This document shows positions 1 through 10,794 of a stretch of DNA of 64,000 nt, piece after piece. The notes below the pieces were generated by a model, which searched no databases, was not told the DNA's origin, and saw only the letters and a program-made list of their open reading frames with translations. The DNA comes from Schistocerca nitens (Eukaryota; Arthropoda; Insecta; Orthoptera; Acrididae). Within the stretch, counting starts at the first letter, position 1, and each line of letters opens with the position of its first letter. The DNA lies in assembly GCF_023898315.1 (NCBI RefSeq), contig NC_064614.1, forward strand, positions 73,110,501 through 73,174,500, given 5' to 3'. The position numbers were made by a program, and so were the translations under genes.

Positions 1-77
1 ATCCTTCCGTTTTCTTATTTTCCCTTTCCTCCAGTCCTACAACCCCTTGTATTTTAGTCGCTACCTTCGGTTCCAGA
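1..77. other. Left flank of Gypsy-B
   Basis: Unique-looking AT-rich sequence. The last four bases, CAGA at 74-77, are the left copy of the Gypsy-B target-site duplication; the right copy is at 23676-23679. Confidence 0.6.
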
Positions 78-1349
78 TATAATGGATTATACTGTAAATG
101 ATGAAAGTATGTGAATGCAGCTTGCCGCTAACTTGGTGTAATGTCTCTCACACATAAACCTGTATAGTAAAGTAAGGGCCTCCTGTTTTATCTTTAGGCT
201 GATCCGTGATAAGACAAACAAACAATTATACTAATGGAGGATTCTGCGTATTTTCTCTAATTTCATTCGCTCTCTCTCTCTCTCTGTCTGTCCTTTATCT
301 ATATACAGTTTTAAATATAATATTTTACCGAGCGAGGTGGCGCAGTGGTTAGCACACTGGACTCGCATTCGGAAGGACGACGGTTCAATCCCGCGTCCCG
401 CCATCCCGATTTAGGTTTTCCGTGATTTCCCTAAATCGCTCCAGGCAAATGCCGGGATGGTTCCTTTGAGAGGGCACGGCCGACTTCCTTCCCTAATCCT
501 ATGAGACCGATAACCTCGCTGTTTGGTCTCTTCTCCCAAACAACCAACCAACCAACCAAATATAATATTTCATTACGTGAATTCAGCCCAATAGAATCTC
601 TGGTGGAGCCCTTCGTCTTAATATTCAGCGGCTGGCTTGCTGTAAAAGATCTTTATATCTATTATTATTGTTAAGCGCTGCATTCAGTTGGGAAAATCGA
701 TCGTTTGAACAATTCGTTCATTTTACGACAGATTTAGAATTTCAGATGTGTCCGAAGCCTTTTTGGACGATTTTATAAAATCTCGGTGATTGCAGGCTCT
801 CTTCGTCACAACTGAAACTTCCCCACTAATTACAGGGCCAAGACAATCATCAATGATTCAGACAGAGAACTCATTCGTCATTCACTCTAGAATAAAAGGG
901 TCACAAACCTTATTTCTGAGGAAAATTGTATATTCAATCCATCTCCATTACACGTTCCGTTTTCTGTTGATTCCAAGTCTTACTTAATTTGCGTTTACAG
1001 TTTTTCTCTCTCTTCAAATAACCCGCTAGTGGCACAAACGTTAATAGCTCGCTTTAGCGAGAAGAAGAGCAAATATGTCTCTTTTAGCAACCCGACAATC
1101 TTCCAACAGACACTTCCGAAGCTGACCTCGTTATCCGTCCCTAACAACCATGGAGAATACATATATGTATCTCTGTTCTTCCAAAGAATAAACGTACTAG
1201 AAAAATACCTTGGCGTCGACGAGCTGTCGGCGCATATATTACTAGAAAATCCGATCAGATACTTTCCAAAAGTGAATAAATGTGGATGATTTGATTGATA
1301 ATTATTAATTATTGCGTGGTAGAGGGTAATTTTCCGTGGGGAGATTACA
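78..1349 (-). repeat. 3' LTR of Gypsy-B, interrupted by a SINE
   Basis: It matches 22657-23675 along its length apart from a 245-bp insertion (326-570), which is a SINE plus its 13-bp target duplication. The purine-rich stretch next to its inner edge (1350-1362, read on the minus strand, containing GAGGGG) is a plausible polypurine tract. Small open frames here are duplicated in the other LTR and are not genes. Confidence 0.9.
326..557 (+). mobile_element. tRNA-derived SINE (type 2)
   Basis: The SINE starts with a tRNA-like head containing A-box and B-box-like stretches (gtggcgcagtggttagcac; ggttcaatcc) and ends in a (CCAA)n-like tail. It is flanked by the 13-bp duplication aaatataatattt at 313-325 and 558-570. 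The other Gypsy-B LTR has the empty site, which proves the boundaries. A decayed relative lies at 43460-43640. Confidence 0.9.
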
Positions 1350-1699
1350 ATGCCCCTCGCAGCGAGCGAAGTTTGTGAGCTCAATTTTTATTTGCCGAAC
1401 ACACTTCGCGAGCTATCTATTAGTGTGGATAACCCGGAAGTGATAATTGTCAGTCCTCCGACTGAAAAAGAATATTATGTTTAAGACAGACGAAGAAAAG
1501 AAATATTGAAAACAGAAGAAATGAAGAGACAGGTACCGCGGCTGTATTGCTTTTACGTGCATCAAGGTGTTATGTCTGCTGTGCACAACCAAGGTAGATG
1601 ATCTTTCATGAAACTGTTATCAGGGTCTACCCATTCGGGAACTTTCTTAAGCAGGGAAACCTTGGAAAACCTCTTAAGCCTAGACCCCCAGCTTACGGT
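1350..1699. other. Gypsy-B 3' interior, no gene
   Basis: Non-coding part of Gypsy-B between the 3' LTR and the SINE that holds Gypsy-A. It continues at 13886. No envelope-like frame is visible. The last 14 bases (1686-1699) are the left copy of the SINE target duplication. Confidence 0.6.
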
Positions 1700-1835
1700 T
1701 CAAATGGTTCAAATGGCTCTGAGCACTATGGGACTCAACTGCTGAGGTTATTAGTCCCCTAGAACTTAGAACTAGTTAAACCTAACTAACCTAAGGACAT
1801 CACAAACATCCATGCCCGAGGCAGGATTCGAACCT

Positions 1836-2539
1836 TGAAACACGTATGTTGTGCGGCAGCGATGCTGAGACATTGTAGAATCTCTGACCAGAGCAGTTGC
1901 GCTCGACTCGCAGTAGCGAGCAGTCAGTCAGTCTGCAGTAGTCAGTGTGCAGTAGTCAGTCCTCAGTAGTGCTTGGAGTCGGTTGCTAGCAGTAGCGGAG
2001 AGCAGTCGGCGGGCGTCGGCATCACAATGGTCGACATTCAGGACGAGGTATAATTTATTTAAATAAATAATCATGCAGCTTTGCGCTCATCAGATAATGT
2101 AACGAACATTCATTGTAATTTAACTTTCAAAAATCGCCCCCAATAATAATTTTGATTTAAAAGCAATTTTAGAGACAATCATTCAAATTTCCTTCCATTT
2201 CCTTTTAACAAAGATTTTTAAAAGGTACTTCCAATGCTTTTCATGCAAACGCCAGAGAACAATAAGAGCAGAATTTTGACATGCAGTTTTAATAAGGTAA
2301 GAAATTTATTCTGAATTCGCACAGGGCAAACACCGACATTTCGGTTTAATTGACTTTTGGTTATCACTGTAGTTTCATTGTCATGAGATTATCGTTCATT
2401 ATTTTATGGGAACTTGTACTTGAGTCAGATAGCGAGCTTTCATTTAATTGTCATTGTTATTAATATTTTTGCGGGAAGGTTACGCTTGGCTCCATTTCCA
2501 TTAAGTAAAGTCATTTAAAATTTCTGTGGGGAGGTTACA
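1836..2539 (+). repeat. 5' LTR of Gypsy-A
   Basis: 704 bp, starts TGAAACACG and ends GGGGAGGTTACA. It contains short direct repeats of the form gcagtagtcagt near 1935-1965. Expected to hold the promoter and poly(A) signals; I did not identify a convincing TATA box. Confidence 0.95.
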
Positions 2540-2541
2540 CT

Positions 2542-2559
2542 TGGCGACACCCGGTCCAG
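2542..2559 (+). promoter_or_regulatory. Probable primer-binding site of Gypsy-A
   Basis: Two bases after the 5' LTR the sequence reads TGGCGACACCCGG, starting with the TGG that pairs with the CCA end of a tRNA. I could not assign the tRNA species. Confidence 0.55.
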
Positions 2560-2764
2560 GATCGTATTTCGTAGAGAATCTTTTGAAAAACAGTCAGATA
2601 TCTGCTCTTATTTCTTAGATATAATTAGGATTTGGCGCAACGCTTTTACTAATCTTGTGACTTTCTTTCTACAGGTCAACGGCAATTCGTTGCTCTGTTG
2701 TATTTGAGTGTTGCTTTTTGCATTGTGTTTATTTGTTTTGTGATTTATTGTGACTATTGTAAAA

Positions 2765-5758
2765 ATGCCGCGAAAGACTATTAATAGTACGTCGCGAGGT
2801 GTAGTGAACGAATTTACCGACCTAAACAATGTGACCGATAGTAATTGTGACACGCAGTGTAATTATGACAATCTTGCGTTCACCGACAATCAGTGCGTTA
2901 CAGCCACCAATAATGATGATTTTTGTCTTAATGATGAACAAACGAACTCGGTTATGTCTTCTGTTGATTTGACGACAATCAATGACGCGGGACGCTCTAT
3001 TGTAATGAGCGCTGCCCAGCCTAACACAACCGGTTTACTAAATTCACGTGACGAACAGACAAATTTGTCTAATGAAAATGATCAGTGTACGGAAAGTACG
3101 CCGGACCTATTTAATTCCAAAATAATGTCTGACAGTACACATCCGACTGACAAACCTTTTTGTGAATCTCAGAATAACCAAATGGTTACGGAAAATGAGA
3201 CAATTCCAGATCCACCATTGAACAGCACGGAGAATAGAGTAGGTAATAATGGGTTGGAACAACTTTTGGCAAGATTGCTACAACAACAGAGTGAAAATTT
3301 CAAACAACTTAATGAACAGGTCAGACAACAGAGTGAAAAACAAGACAATCTTAGTGAAGATTTCAAACAACTTAGAGAACAGAACAAACAAGATAACGAA
3401 AATCTCAAACAACACTTAAATGAAAAATTAGACAACAATTCCAGACAGCTTAATGAAAAATTAGACGACAATTCCAGACAGTTAAATGAAAAATTAGATA
3501 ACAATTCCAGACAGCTAAGTGAACAAATTAGAGCCGTTGCCGCGCAGTGTCATGACACTAAGGAACAGTTACGCGAGGAAATTGAGGCGTGTTCAAAAAA
3601 AAGTAGTGAAGAAATTAAGTCTGTTGCTCAGGAATTAAGGGAATTGCAAACAGCTACAACCGAAACACTTAGAGCGGAAATTAGCGGAGTCGCTAAACAA
3701 TGCTCAGAAAAAGCTACACAATTACGCGACGAGTTTAAAGCAATGACGGTAGAACTTTCGCGCACAATGGATGAAAAAATAGACGCAAAATTCGAACAAC
3801 AGAACACTCAGATTAACGACCGTCTTAGTCTACACATAGAAAACAGTGACACGCGTTTCCGCAAATTTATTGATGATCAAAATAAAGTAAAACGTCAAGT
3901 AATGGAAACAATCACTGCTCAGAGACAGGAAGACAAACGTAAAATGTTTGCGAAGGCAAAAACGTATATAGACAACAATATTGCTACAGTGTCCGACGAA
4001 ATTAATTCCGTCAAACAGTTGAACGCGGAATTAGGTGATGAGATTTCGGATCTTAAATCAAAAACAGATACACACGCAGTAGATATTCAGTCAGTGACCG
4101 ATAGACTCAAACAATTAGAACTAACACAGGATTCCGATGTTACAAAACTGAACGAAATTACACGTAAGTTGGAAAAACAGATTAACGCGTCCGATTCTAA
4201 AAACGATGATCAGGCAAAAATACTGACTGAAAAATATGATGAATTGGCCAGTCGTATTGATGCTATTGAAACTAATAATGACAATAAATCAGACGATACT
4301 TCACCGGTTGCATTTAATCAAACATCTGAATTTCAAAATTTACAGCAGACAATTAATGAAATCGATTCGTCTAATAACACGTTGCGTAGAAAACTGTCAA
4401 GTTTACAACAGGAAGTAACAGAGATGAAAAATATTTCAGTTAATAACACATCACAGCAGATACCACTTTTCGAACATTTGCCAGACTCACGCAGCGCGTG
4501 TAATTTGGGTAATCTACAGAGAGTAAGGGACTTAGATTCCGAACAACCACAGTTCAACAGATTCTCTTACAATCCTGAACCTGTTCCATCTCACAGAGAT
4601 GATAATTTCGATTACAAACATTTTCTGTCAGTGAGAAAGTTTAAAATATTTAAAAACGACAGAACACAGATTCACCCGCTAGATTGGATACAACAGTTTA
4701 GCTTTGCTTTTCCACCGACTTGGCCTGTAACGCACAAACTGGAATTCATTTGCAGCTTTTTGGAAGGCGAACCGGCAACTCGTATGAGGCCGATCGCGAG
4801 GCAATGTTATTCAGTGGAAGAGTTTCAGAATGCGTTTCTATCTGCGTATTGGTCAAAAACGACACAGCGCGGAATTAAAGATCAGCTAATTAGTTTGCCA
4901 AATTATGAGAACACAAATTTTCCCAGTGTCATGCAATTTTTTGAGCACATGGTGCAACAGAACCAGTATTTAAGTGAGCCTTATAGTGAATCTGCACTTA
5001 TACAATTATGCATTTCTAAGTTACCACGGTCATTAAGAGTTTCACTTCTAACGGGTCAGCAAAAGGAAAATATTTCAGCATTCAGAGATCTGTTACAACT
5101 CTTAGAAGTACAACAATCTGATTATTCTTTTGTAAATAAAAACTTTTCGTATAATAACCAAGGTCAACAAACTTACAGTAATTATGATCAGGGACGTAAT
5201 TTCAATAGGAAAAATAACAGACGCTTTAGGAACGACAACCACCAGAACTTTGGTAGCAGACAAAATTCTAATTATCGATATCATCAAAATTATGAGCAAC
5301 AGGAACCACATTTTAGTAACAATAGGCGTTTTCCACCACAACAGCATGAAAGTCAACCGGTTAGCATACCTAACCAACAATGGAATGCACAAGGTCAACC
5401 AGGCTTTAATGTTTCGCCGCGTGAACGTATAGTCCCTGGTACAACAAATAGTAACGCACGGCAGCAGAGAAACAACTACGTACAGAAAACACAGTATTTC
5501 AATTCCTATCGCAATGCACCGTATAGGAATGAATATTACGACAGACGTAGAAATAATGAGGACAATTTTCAGCGTACATCTAACAACAGTCGGTCATATC
5601 AACAACAAAATCATCCGCCAGAACATATTCTCGTGAATGAACCCGACAGTAGGTATCATCCAGAGCGTAATACGTCTGGAAGAAGTAATAGAACTGTTCA
5701 AATTGTAGAAATGCCACAACGTCATCCAGAAAATAATAACACGTCAGATAGAATCTGA
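2765..5758 (+). CDS. gag: Gag polyprotein of Gypsy-A
   Basis: This is the structural protein that would form the cytoplasmic particle of the retrotransposon. From the ATG at 2765 (start MPRKTINS) it has 997 residues; codons just upstream are open but lack an ATG. About residues 1-155 are acidic and Asn/Thr-rich. About 158-555 is a long predicted coiled coil, with three perfect-length 11-residue repeats of the form LNEKLDNNSRQ (nt 3416-3514). About 620-800 is a capsid-like domain with the motif IHPLDW...FPPTW...KLEFI. The tail from about 812 is basic and rich in Asn, Gln and Arg. No CCHC zinc knuckle is present, so RNA binding probably rests on the basic tail. The frame ends at UGA 5756-5758, followed by in-frame pol. 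Gag of Gypsy-B and Gypsy-C has the same plan. Confidence 0.9.
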   Translation: MPRKTINSTSRGVVNEFTDLNNVTDSNCDTQCNYDNLAFTDNQCVTATNNDDFCLNDEQTNSVMSSVDLTTINDAGRSIVMSAAQPNTTGLLNSRDEQTNLSNENDQCTESTPDLFNSKIMSDSTHPTDKPFCESQNNQMVTENETIPDPPLNSTENRVGNNGLEQLLARLLQQQSENFKQLNEQVRQQSEKQDNLSEDFKQLREQNKQDNENLKQHLNEKLDNNSRQLNEKLDDNSRQLNEKLDNNSRQLSEQIRAVAAQCHDTKEQLREEIEACSKKSSEEIKSVAQELRELQTATTETLRAEISGVAKQCSEKATQLRDEFKAMTVELSRTMDEKIDAKFEQQNTQINDRLSLHIENSDTRFRKFIDDQNKVKRQVMETITAQRQEDKRKMFAKAKTYIDNNIATVSDEINSVKQLNAELGDEISDLKSKTDTHAVDIQSVTDRLKQLELTQDSDVTKLNEITRKLEKQINASDSKNDDQAKILTEKYDELASRIDAIETNNDNKSDDTSPVAFNQTSEFQNLQQTINEIDSSNNTLRRKLSSLQQEVTEMKNISVNNTSQQIPLFEHLPDSRSACNLGNLQRVRDLDSEQPQFNRFSYNPEPVPSHRDDNFDYKHFLSVRKFKIFKNDRTQIHPLDWIQQFSFAFPPTWPVTHKLEFICSFLEGEPATRMRPIARQCYSVEEFQNAFLSAYWSKTTQRGIKDQLISLPNYENTNFPSVMQFFEHMVQQNQYLSEPYSESALIQLCISKLPRSLRVSLLTGQQKENISAFRDLLQLLEVQQSDYSFVNKNFSYNNQGQQTYSNYDQGRNFNRKNNRRFRNDNHQNFGSRQNSNYRYHQNYEQQEPHFSNNRRFPPQQHESQPVSIPNQQWNAQGQPGFNVSPRERIVPGTTNSNARQQRNNYVQKTQYFNSYRNAPYRNEYYDRRRNNEDNFQRTSNNSRSYQQQNHPPEHILVNEPDSRYHPERNTSGRSNRTVQIVEMPQRHPENNNTSDRI

Positions 5759-5761
5759 CTA
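5756..5761 (+). promoter_or_regulatory. Candidate UGA-CUA stop-codon readthrough site between gag and pol
   Basis: The only interruption between gag and pol is TGA followed directly by CTA. The 36 codons from here to the protease domain are open in the gag frame, and pol continues in that frame to 9139. UGA-CUA is an established leaky stop context in several viruses and animal genes. Readthrough would give a Gag-Pol fusion. I infer this from the sequence; no activity is shown. Confidence 0.7.
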
Positions 5762-8700
5762 GATACCGTACAGGGTGCATCTGCCAATAACAACCGCACT
5801 ACTTTTGACACGCAAAATGTTGTTCACGAGAATGTAATTACGTTTGACGACATCAGAGACACTCTTTTGCAGGAAAAACCAGTTATTCAGAAAATCATTT
5901 CACATCCTGTCATCGAAATTAAAATTGGTTCATCGAAATTTTCAGCAGTAATTGATTCCGGATCACCTATGTCAGTTATAAATGAGGAAACTTTTAACGA
6001 GTGCAACAAAGAGAATACCTATCCCACATTACCTTTAAGCAAAACCAAAGTGAAAGGAGCAGTATCAAGTAAAGGTGTAGACGTTAAATTACAGACGCAT
6101 TTATCATTTTGTATTGGAGGTCATACTTTTCATTCAAATTTTTGGATTGTTCCCTTGTTGACAACAGACGTTATTTTAGGCATGAACTTTCTGGTACAAC
6201 ACGACGCAGTGGTCGATTTTCAAAATTCTTATTTAATGTTGAAGGACGAAAATGTACAATTAGCGTTAGAATTTCAGCATTCTTTATCTGCGGAAGAACA
6301 AACAATTAACCGCACAGAGGTCATTTCCGCAACACGTAACATAGGCTGTAATTCCGCATTGTTCACAGACACGTACGTACACAACTATAATACTCCAGAC
6401 GAAGCTGACTACGACGTTATGCAGATGATTTCTGATAAAGTTAAGCAAAGCAGTGCAAATACAGACGACGAGCGAACGCAATTACACAAAATTCTTTTGC
6501 AGCAAGCTCCAGTTTTCGACAATATTCCTGGTACTATGTCCGGCTTTATGTATGAATTTCAAGTCAAACAGCACGACACATTTAAAGCTAAGCATTATCC
6601 CATTCCGTATATTCATAGAGAACAAGTTAAAAAAGAATTGCAGGATATGCTCGATCAAGGAATTATTGAACCAGCAGTTAGCCCGTACATAAACCCGCTA
6701 CATATTGTTAAGAAAAAAGATGGCTCACTTCGCCTCGTACTTGATTCACGTCACATTAATGACATTATTATTAATGAAACAGATCGACCACAGACATTAG
6801 AAGAACTACTACAGAAATTTCACGGTACAGCTATTTATTCCACATTAGATTTGAAATCGGGATTTTGGCAAATACAACTTCATCCGAATTGCAGAAAGTA
6901 TACAGCTTTTCTCTGTTTTGGTGACTGTTATCAATTTTGTAAATTACCGTTCGGCCTAACTATTTCTTCTGCTGCTTTTATTCGCGGTTTGAACACAATA
7001 CTTCCGACAGAACTTAAAGACAGAATTACGACGTACGTAGACGACATTCTTATTGCAGAAGCTAACTGGTCTGAACATAATATGATTTTAGAACGACTAT
7101 TGCAAACTTTCCATGCACAAGGACTTACAGTTAACCTCAGTAAATCGCATTTTGGTAAAACTTCTATAAAATTTCTTGGACACGTAATTTCAGCTGAAGG
7201 CATTGCGCCTGATCCAGAAAAACTTCAAGCTCTACGTGACATTACTGTTCCTACAACAAAGAAACAATTACGCAGTTTTTTGGGGTTAATTAACTTTTTT
7301 CGTAAATTTATTCATCACTCTGCTTTAGACACGCCTAGATTATGCCAATTAACAGGTAAAAACACTATTTGGTCATGGGATAAGCAAGCACATTCTGAAT
7401 TCGTGAACCTGAAACATGCTTTGTTGAATGCTCCACTTTTATCGCACCCAGATCTTACCAGAAATTTTTCTATTGCCACCGACAGTTCTAACACAGCTTT
7501 AGGCGTACACATTTTTCAGGAAATTGAAGAAGATGGCTCAATAGTAATTAAAAACATCGCATTTGCAAGCCGCATTTTGTCACCTGCTGAACGAAATTAT
7601 TCCGTTACTGAACTAGAAACATTATGTGTTGTATGGGCTTTTACGAGATTTCGGCACTTTCTTTATGGCAGACATACCACCGTTTACACGGATCACAGAG
7701 CTATACAATTCTTACTTTCGGCTAAATTTACTCATGATAGATTAAGCAGATGGAAACTGTATTTACAGGAATTTAATTTTACGATAGTTCACATTCCCGG
7801 CACACAAAATGTTATAGCGGACGCACTTTCCCGTTCTCTCAGCAACAATCAGCAAGACGTAGCAGCCAACTTCTGCAAAGCAAATTTCAGCATCATGTAC
7901 ATTCAGCAAGTCGCATTTGAAAATTTTATTTCATCGTCATTACAGGACATAGCACGAGAGCAAAGCAAAGACAATGTGTGGAAAGAAATTAAACACCTTT
8001 GGCAAGACAAGAATAATGTTACGATTAGAAACCACTACACTGTACGCAATGACATTCTGTTTCGCCGCTCTCATCCAGACAGCAACAATTGGTTATTATG
8101 CATTCCTGACGAACTGATTAATAAATTAATTTGGTATACTCATTTAAGCTACGCACATTATGGAGCTAGAAAATGTTTTCTTATATTAAGACAGAACTGT
8201 TATTTTACAAATATGGAAAAACGTATACGACGAGTTTTAGCGTCATGTAAAATTTGCCAGAAAGCTAAATCAGACACCACTTCACACATTCCTCCATTAT
8301 ATCCCATTATACCTGTTAAATTAAGACATATGGCCGCAGTAGACATTTTTGGTCCAATTCCGAGAACTAACAGAGGTTTTTGCTACATCTTTGTCGCTGT
8401 TGAACTCACTTCAAAATTTGTTACCTTCACTCCGTTACGCAAAGCTACTGCCAAAACTGTTTCGAAAGCATTTGTAAAGCATTTCTTATTTCATGTAGGA
8501 CATGTGATGAAAGTAATTTCTGACAATGGATCACAATTTCGTTCTGTCATATGGACACGCATGTTACGAGCTAGAAACATTTCTCCGATTTATATATCCA
8601 AGTACCACGCTTCTTCGAACCCTTGTGAACGACTAATGAAAGAAATTGGTAAACTGTGTAGAATATACTGCCACAAAAGACATGTTAATTGGGACACACA

Positions 8701-9139
8701 CATACACTCATTCCAAGATGTAATTAATTCCATTCCAAATGAATCCACTATGCTACCTCCGTCTGTAATACTGAAAAACGTTGAACCACCAAACAAAATT
8801 AAAGAATTAGTAACATTTCCTACATCTCGTCGATTACGACACCACGAAATAATTGACATTGCGCTGAACAACATCAAACGTGCCGCAGAGCGCCGGAGAA
8901 GACAGCAAAAACAGGTTTGTAGACACCGAGACTTTCACGTTGGACAGAAGATATTAGTACGTACACACTATTTATCCAGCAAATTAAAAGGTAAGTGCAG
9001 TAAATTTGAACTTCTATACGCAGGTCCATATCGGATTCGCAGCATTCCTCACCCCAATGTTGTACACGTCGAAACTCTGAGAACTAGAAAATCGAAAGGC
9101 AACCATCATGTGTCAAACATTAAACCCTTTATCGAATGA
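5759..9139 (+). CDS. pol: Pol polyprotein of Gypsy-A (PR-RT-RNaseH-IN)
   Basis: This encodes the enzymes that copy and integrate the element. There is no ATG near its start; it follows gag in the same frame and would be made by readthrough of the UGA at 5756. Counting from the leucine codon at 5867: aspartic protease with DSG at 30-32; reverse transcriptase with YVDD at 390-393 (nt 7034-7045); RNase H at about 500-660 with ATDSS, TELET and TDH acid blocks and a final ADALSR; integrase with an HH-CC zinc finger at about 758-797, a catalytic core with D at about 826, SDNGSQF at about 885 and E at about 921, and a C-terminal module with AGPYRI. About 1,126 residues are open from the readthrough site. 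No frameshift or stop is seen. No chromodomain is recognised. Confidence 0.93.
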   Translation, partial: LDTVQGASANNNRTTFDTQNVVHENVITFDDIRDTLLQEKPVIQKIISHPVIEIKIGSSKFSAVIDSGSPMSVINEETFNECNKENTYPTLPLSKTKVKGAVSSKGVDVKLQTHLSFCIGGHTFHSNFWIVPLLTTDVILGMNFLVQHDAVVDFQNSYLMLKDENVQLALEFQHSLSAEEQTINRTEVISATRNIGCNSALFTDTYVHNYNTPDEADYDVMQMISDKVKQSSANTDDERTQLHKILLQQAPVFDNIPGTMSGFMYEFQVKQHDTFKAKHYPIPYIHREQVKKELQDMLDQGIIEPAVSPYINPLHIVKKKDGSLRLVLDSRHINDIIINETDRPQTLEELLQKFHGTAIYSTLDLKSGFWQIQLHPNCRKYTAFLCFGDCYQFCKLPFGLTISSAAFIRGLNTILPTELKDRITTYVDDILIAEANWSEHNMILERLLQTFHAQGLTVNLSKSHFGKTSIKFLGHVISAEGIAPDPEKLQALRDITVPTTKKQLRSFLGLINFFRKFIHHSALDTPRLCQLTGKNTIWSWDKQAHSEFVNLKHALLNAPLLSHPDLTRNFSIATDSSNTALGVHIFQEIEEDGSIVIKNIAFASRILSPAERNYSVTELETLCVVWAFTRFRHFLYGRHTTVYTDHRAIQFLLSAKFTHDRLSRWKLYLQEFNFTIVHIPGTQNVIADALSRSLSNNQQDVAANFCKANFSIMYIQQVAFENFISSSLQDIAREQSKDNVWKEIKHLWQDKNNVTIRNHYTVRNDILFRRSHPDSNNWLLCIPDELINKLIWYTHLSYAHYGARKCFLILRQNCYFTNMEKRIRRVLASCKICQKAKSDTTSHIPPLYPIIPVKLRHMAAVDIFGPIPRTNRGFCYIFVAVELTSKFVTFTPLRKATAKTVSKAFVKHFLFHVGHVMKVISDNGSQFRSVIWTRMLRARNISPIYISKYHASSNPCERLMKEIGKLCRIYCHKRHVNWDTHIHSFQDVINSIPNESTMLPPSVILKNVEPPNKIKELVTFPTSRRLRHHEIIDIALNNIKRAAERRRRQQKQVCRHRDFHVGQKILVRTHYLSSKLKGKCSKFELLYAGPYRIRSIPHPNVVHVETLRTRKSKGNHHVSNIKPFIE

Positions 9140-10794
9140 AACCACTTTACGATGTAACATGCTATGAGGCCGTTTACACATTTTATGACCACTTATGCAA
9201 TTATATTCACATGACTAATTACTGATGATTATCGTATTTTTTCTTGGCAAGTGCCCGGCAAGGTAAGGTTAGCAGGTCGCTCTTCTTGTCGTTACACACT
9301 AGACCGTGCATTTTTTCAGATGAACTTACGCATTTTATGAATAATTATGCAATTCTCTATAATGACGCATTAATTTTATCAAATTCTCTCTCCATTGAAG
9401 TCTTTAATTATCGCATCTATTAACTACACTACATATAAGCTGAACACAACGAATGTCACATTTTGTCTTTCTTATGTATGTACGATTGTTTTCATGTTTT
9501 GTTTGTATGCACTGTGAACTAGTTAAGGTATAACACACACCATTTGACTTTGACATTTTGCCTTGTGATATCTCAACATCGTGACTGTTTTACATTTTCC
9601 TTTTTTGCTGCAGCATTACGATATTCTCTGTACACTTTTTGCCTTTAAACACTGTCTGTGCTTTGAGATATTACGTTTTCTGTCATGTTATGTTGTATGC
9701 TTAATTGAGTCACCATTAACCAGTCACTATTTAATGGGTATATGATTTAAATGCAAGACATTAATCTTTGTTCATCAATTTCAGAAATAAATGATGCGTA
9801 CAGGAAATGAATTAAACAGAAGTGGGAATTTCACCTATGGAATAAACGAAAGAAGATGCAATAAGCTAATGAGGACGAGTAAATGGATCAGAATTAACAA
9901 GCATTAACCAGAATATATTATACACATCACAGAATAGCAGTCTTAACTAATTTTTTCTTTCAGAATACAAAGCGATTGATGCAAGCTGTCAGACAGAACT
10001 ACACATTTTAGTTTTAAGTGATGAAATATGCTAGGGATTAGGAATAGTTGTGTGATGAATAATGAAATGATTTTTGCAGATGATAATGAATGCTGATAAT
10101 GAACAATGATGAAGAATATGGTACTATGAATAATGAAGTTTTTGTTTACAGGTGATGATAATGATGGAGTTATGATGATATGAATAATGAAGTTTTTCTT
10201 TACAGATGAGGATAATGTTGAAATTATGTATTTATGCTATGTAGTTATTTAAGTATTTGTTGCAGTTTACTTTGACAGCAGGTGTTATATTGCGTAGTAG
10301 GATGACTGAAGGTTTTGGAAAGGACAGCTATGGAACACATTTTTTATACACATTTCACTACCTGTTAATTCGAAGTTCACTACTTTTCAGCATAGTCTGC
10401 GTTTCTTCTTTCAGCTCAATAATCCATTTTGTATTTTTCTTTCAGGAGAAGCTTTTTATGATACTTACTAAACTTGTTACTTATTATACCTGTTCTAGTA
10501 CTTGCATTTTTCTTACCCACTTGTGTCTATCATTTATAAATGTGATAACCTTGCTACAGCTGACTCATGACGAATGACGTTACACAATCTTTTCATTTAT
10601 AGGAACAACCTAGAAGCAATTTTTTCTCTTATTTCTTCTTGCTTTCCCTTATAATTACCCAAAGCAATGCATTGCTCGCAGAAAAAACAAAATGTATTAA
10701 CAGTCCCAGATAATGTCACTAGTTTATGATAATTCTGAATAACACTGATCAGCTCTGAATAGTATGTCACTTGAATAATGACTTCTTAATGATA

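Noticed and set aside
1029..1289. 86-residue open frame in the left LTR, duplicated at 23355-23615
   Set aside because: It lies inside both Gypsy-B LTRs, which explains its conservation; no known domain, and it is opposite to the element's transcription.
3169..3504. 111-residue Leu/Ser/Cys-rich antisense frame
   Set aside because: Shadow of the repetitive coiled-coil part of gag on the other strand.
10257..10577. Envelope gene of Gypsy-A
   Set aside because: Only 106 residues, no ATG at its start, no signal peptide plus ectodomain plus anchor arrangement and no cleavage motif.
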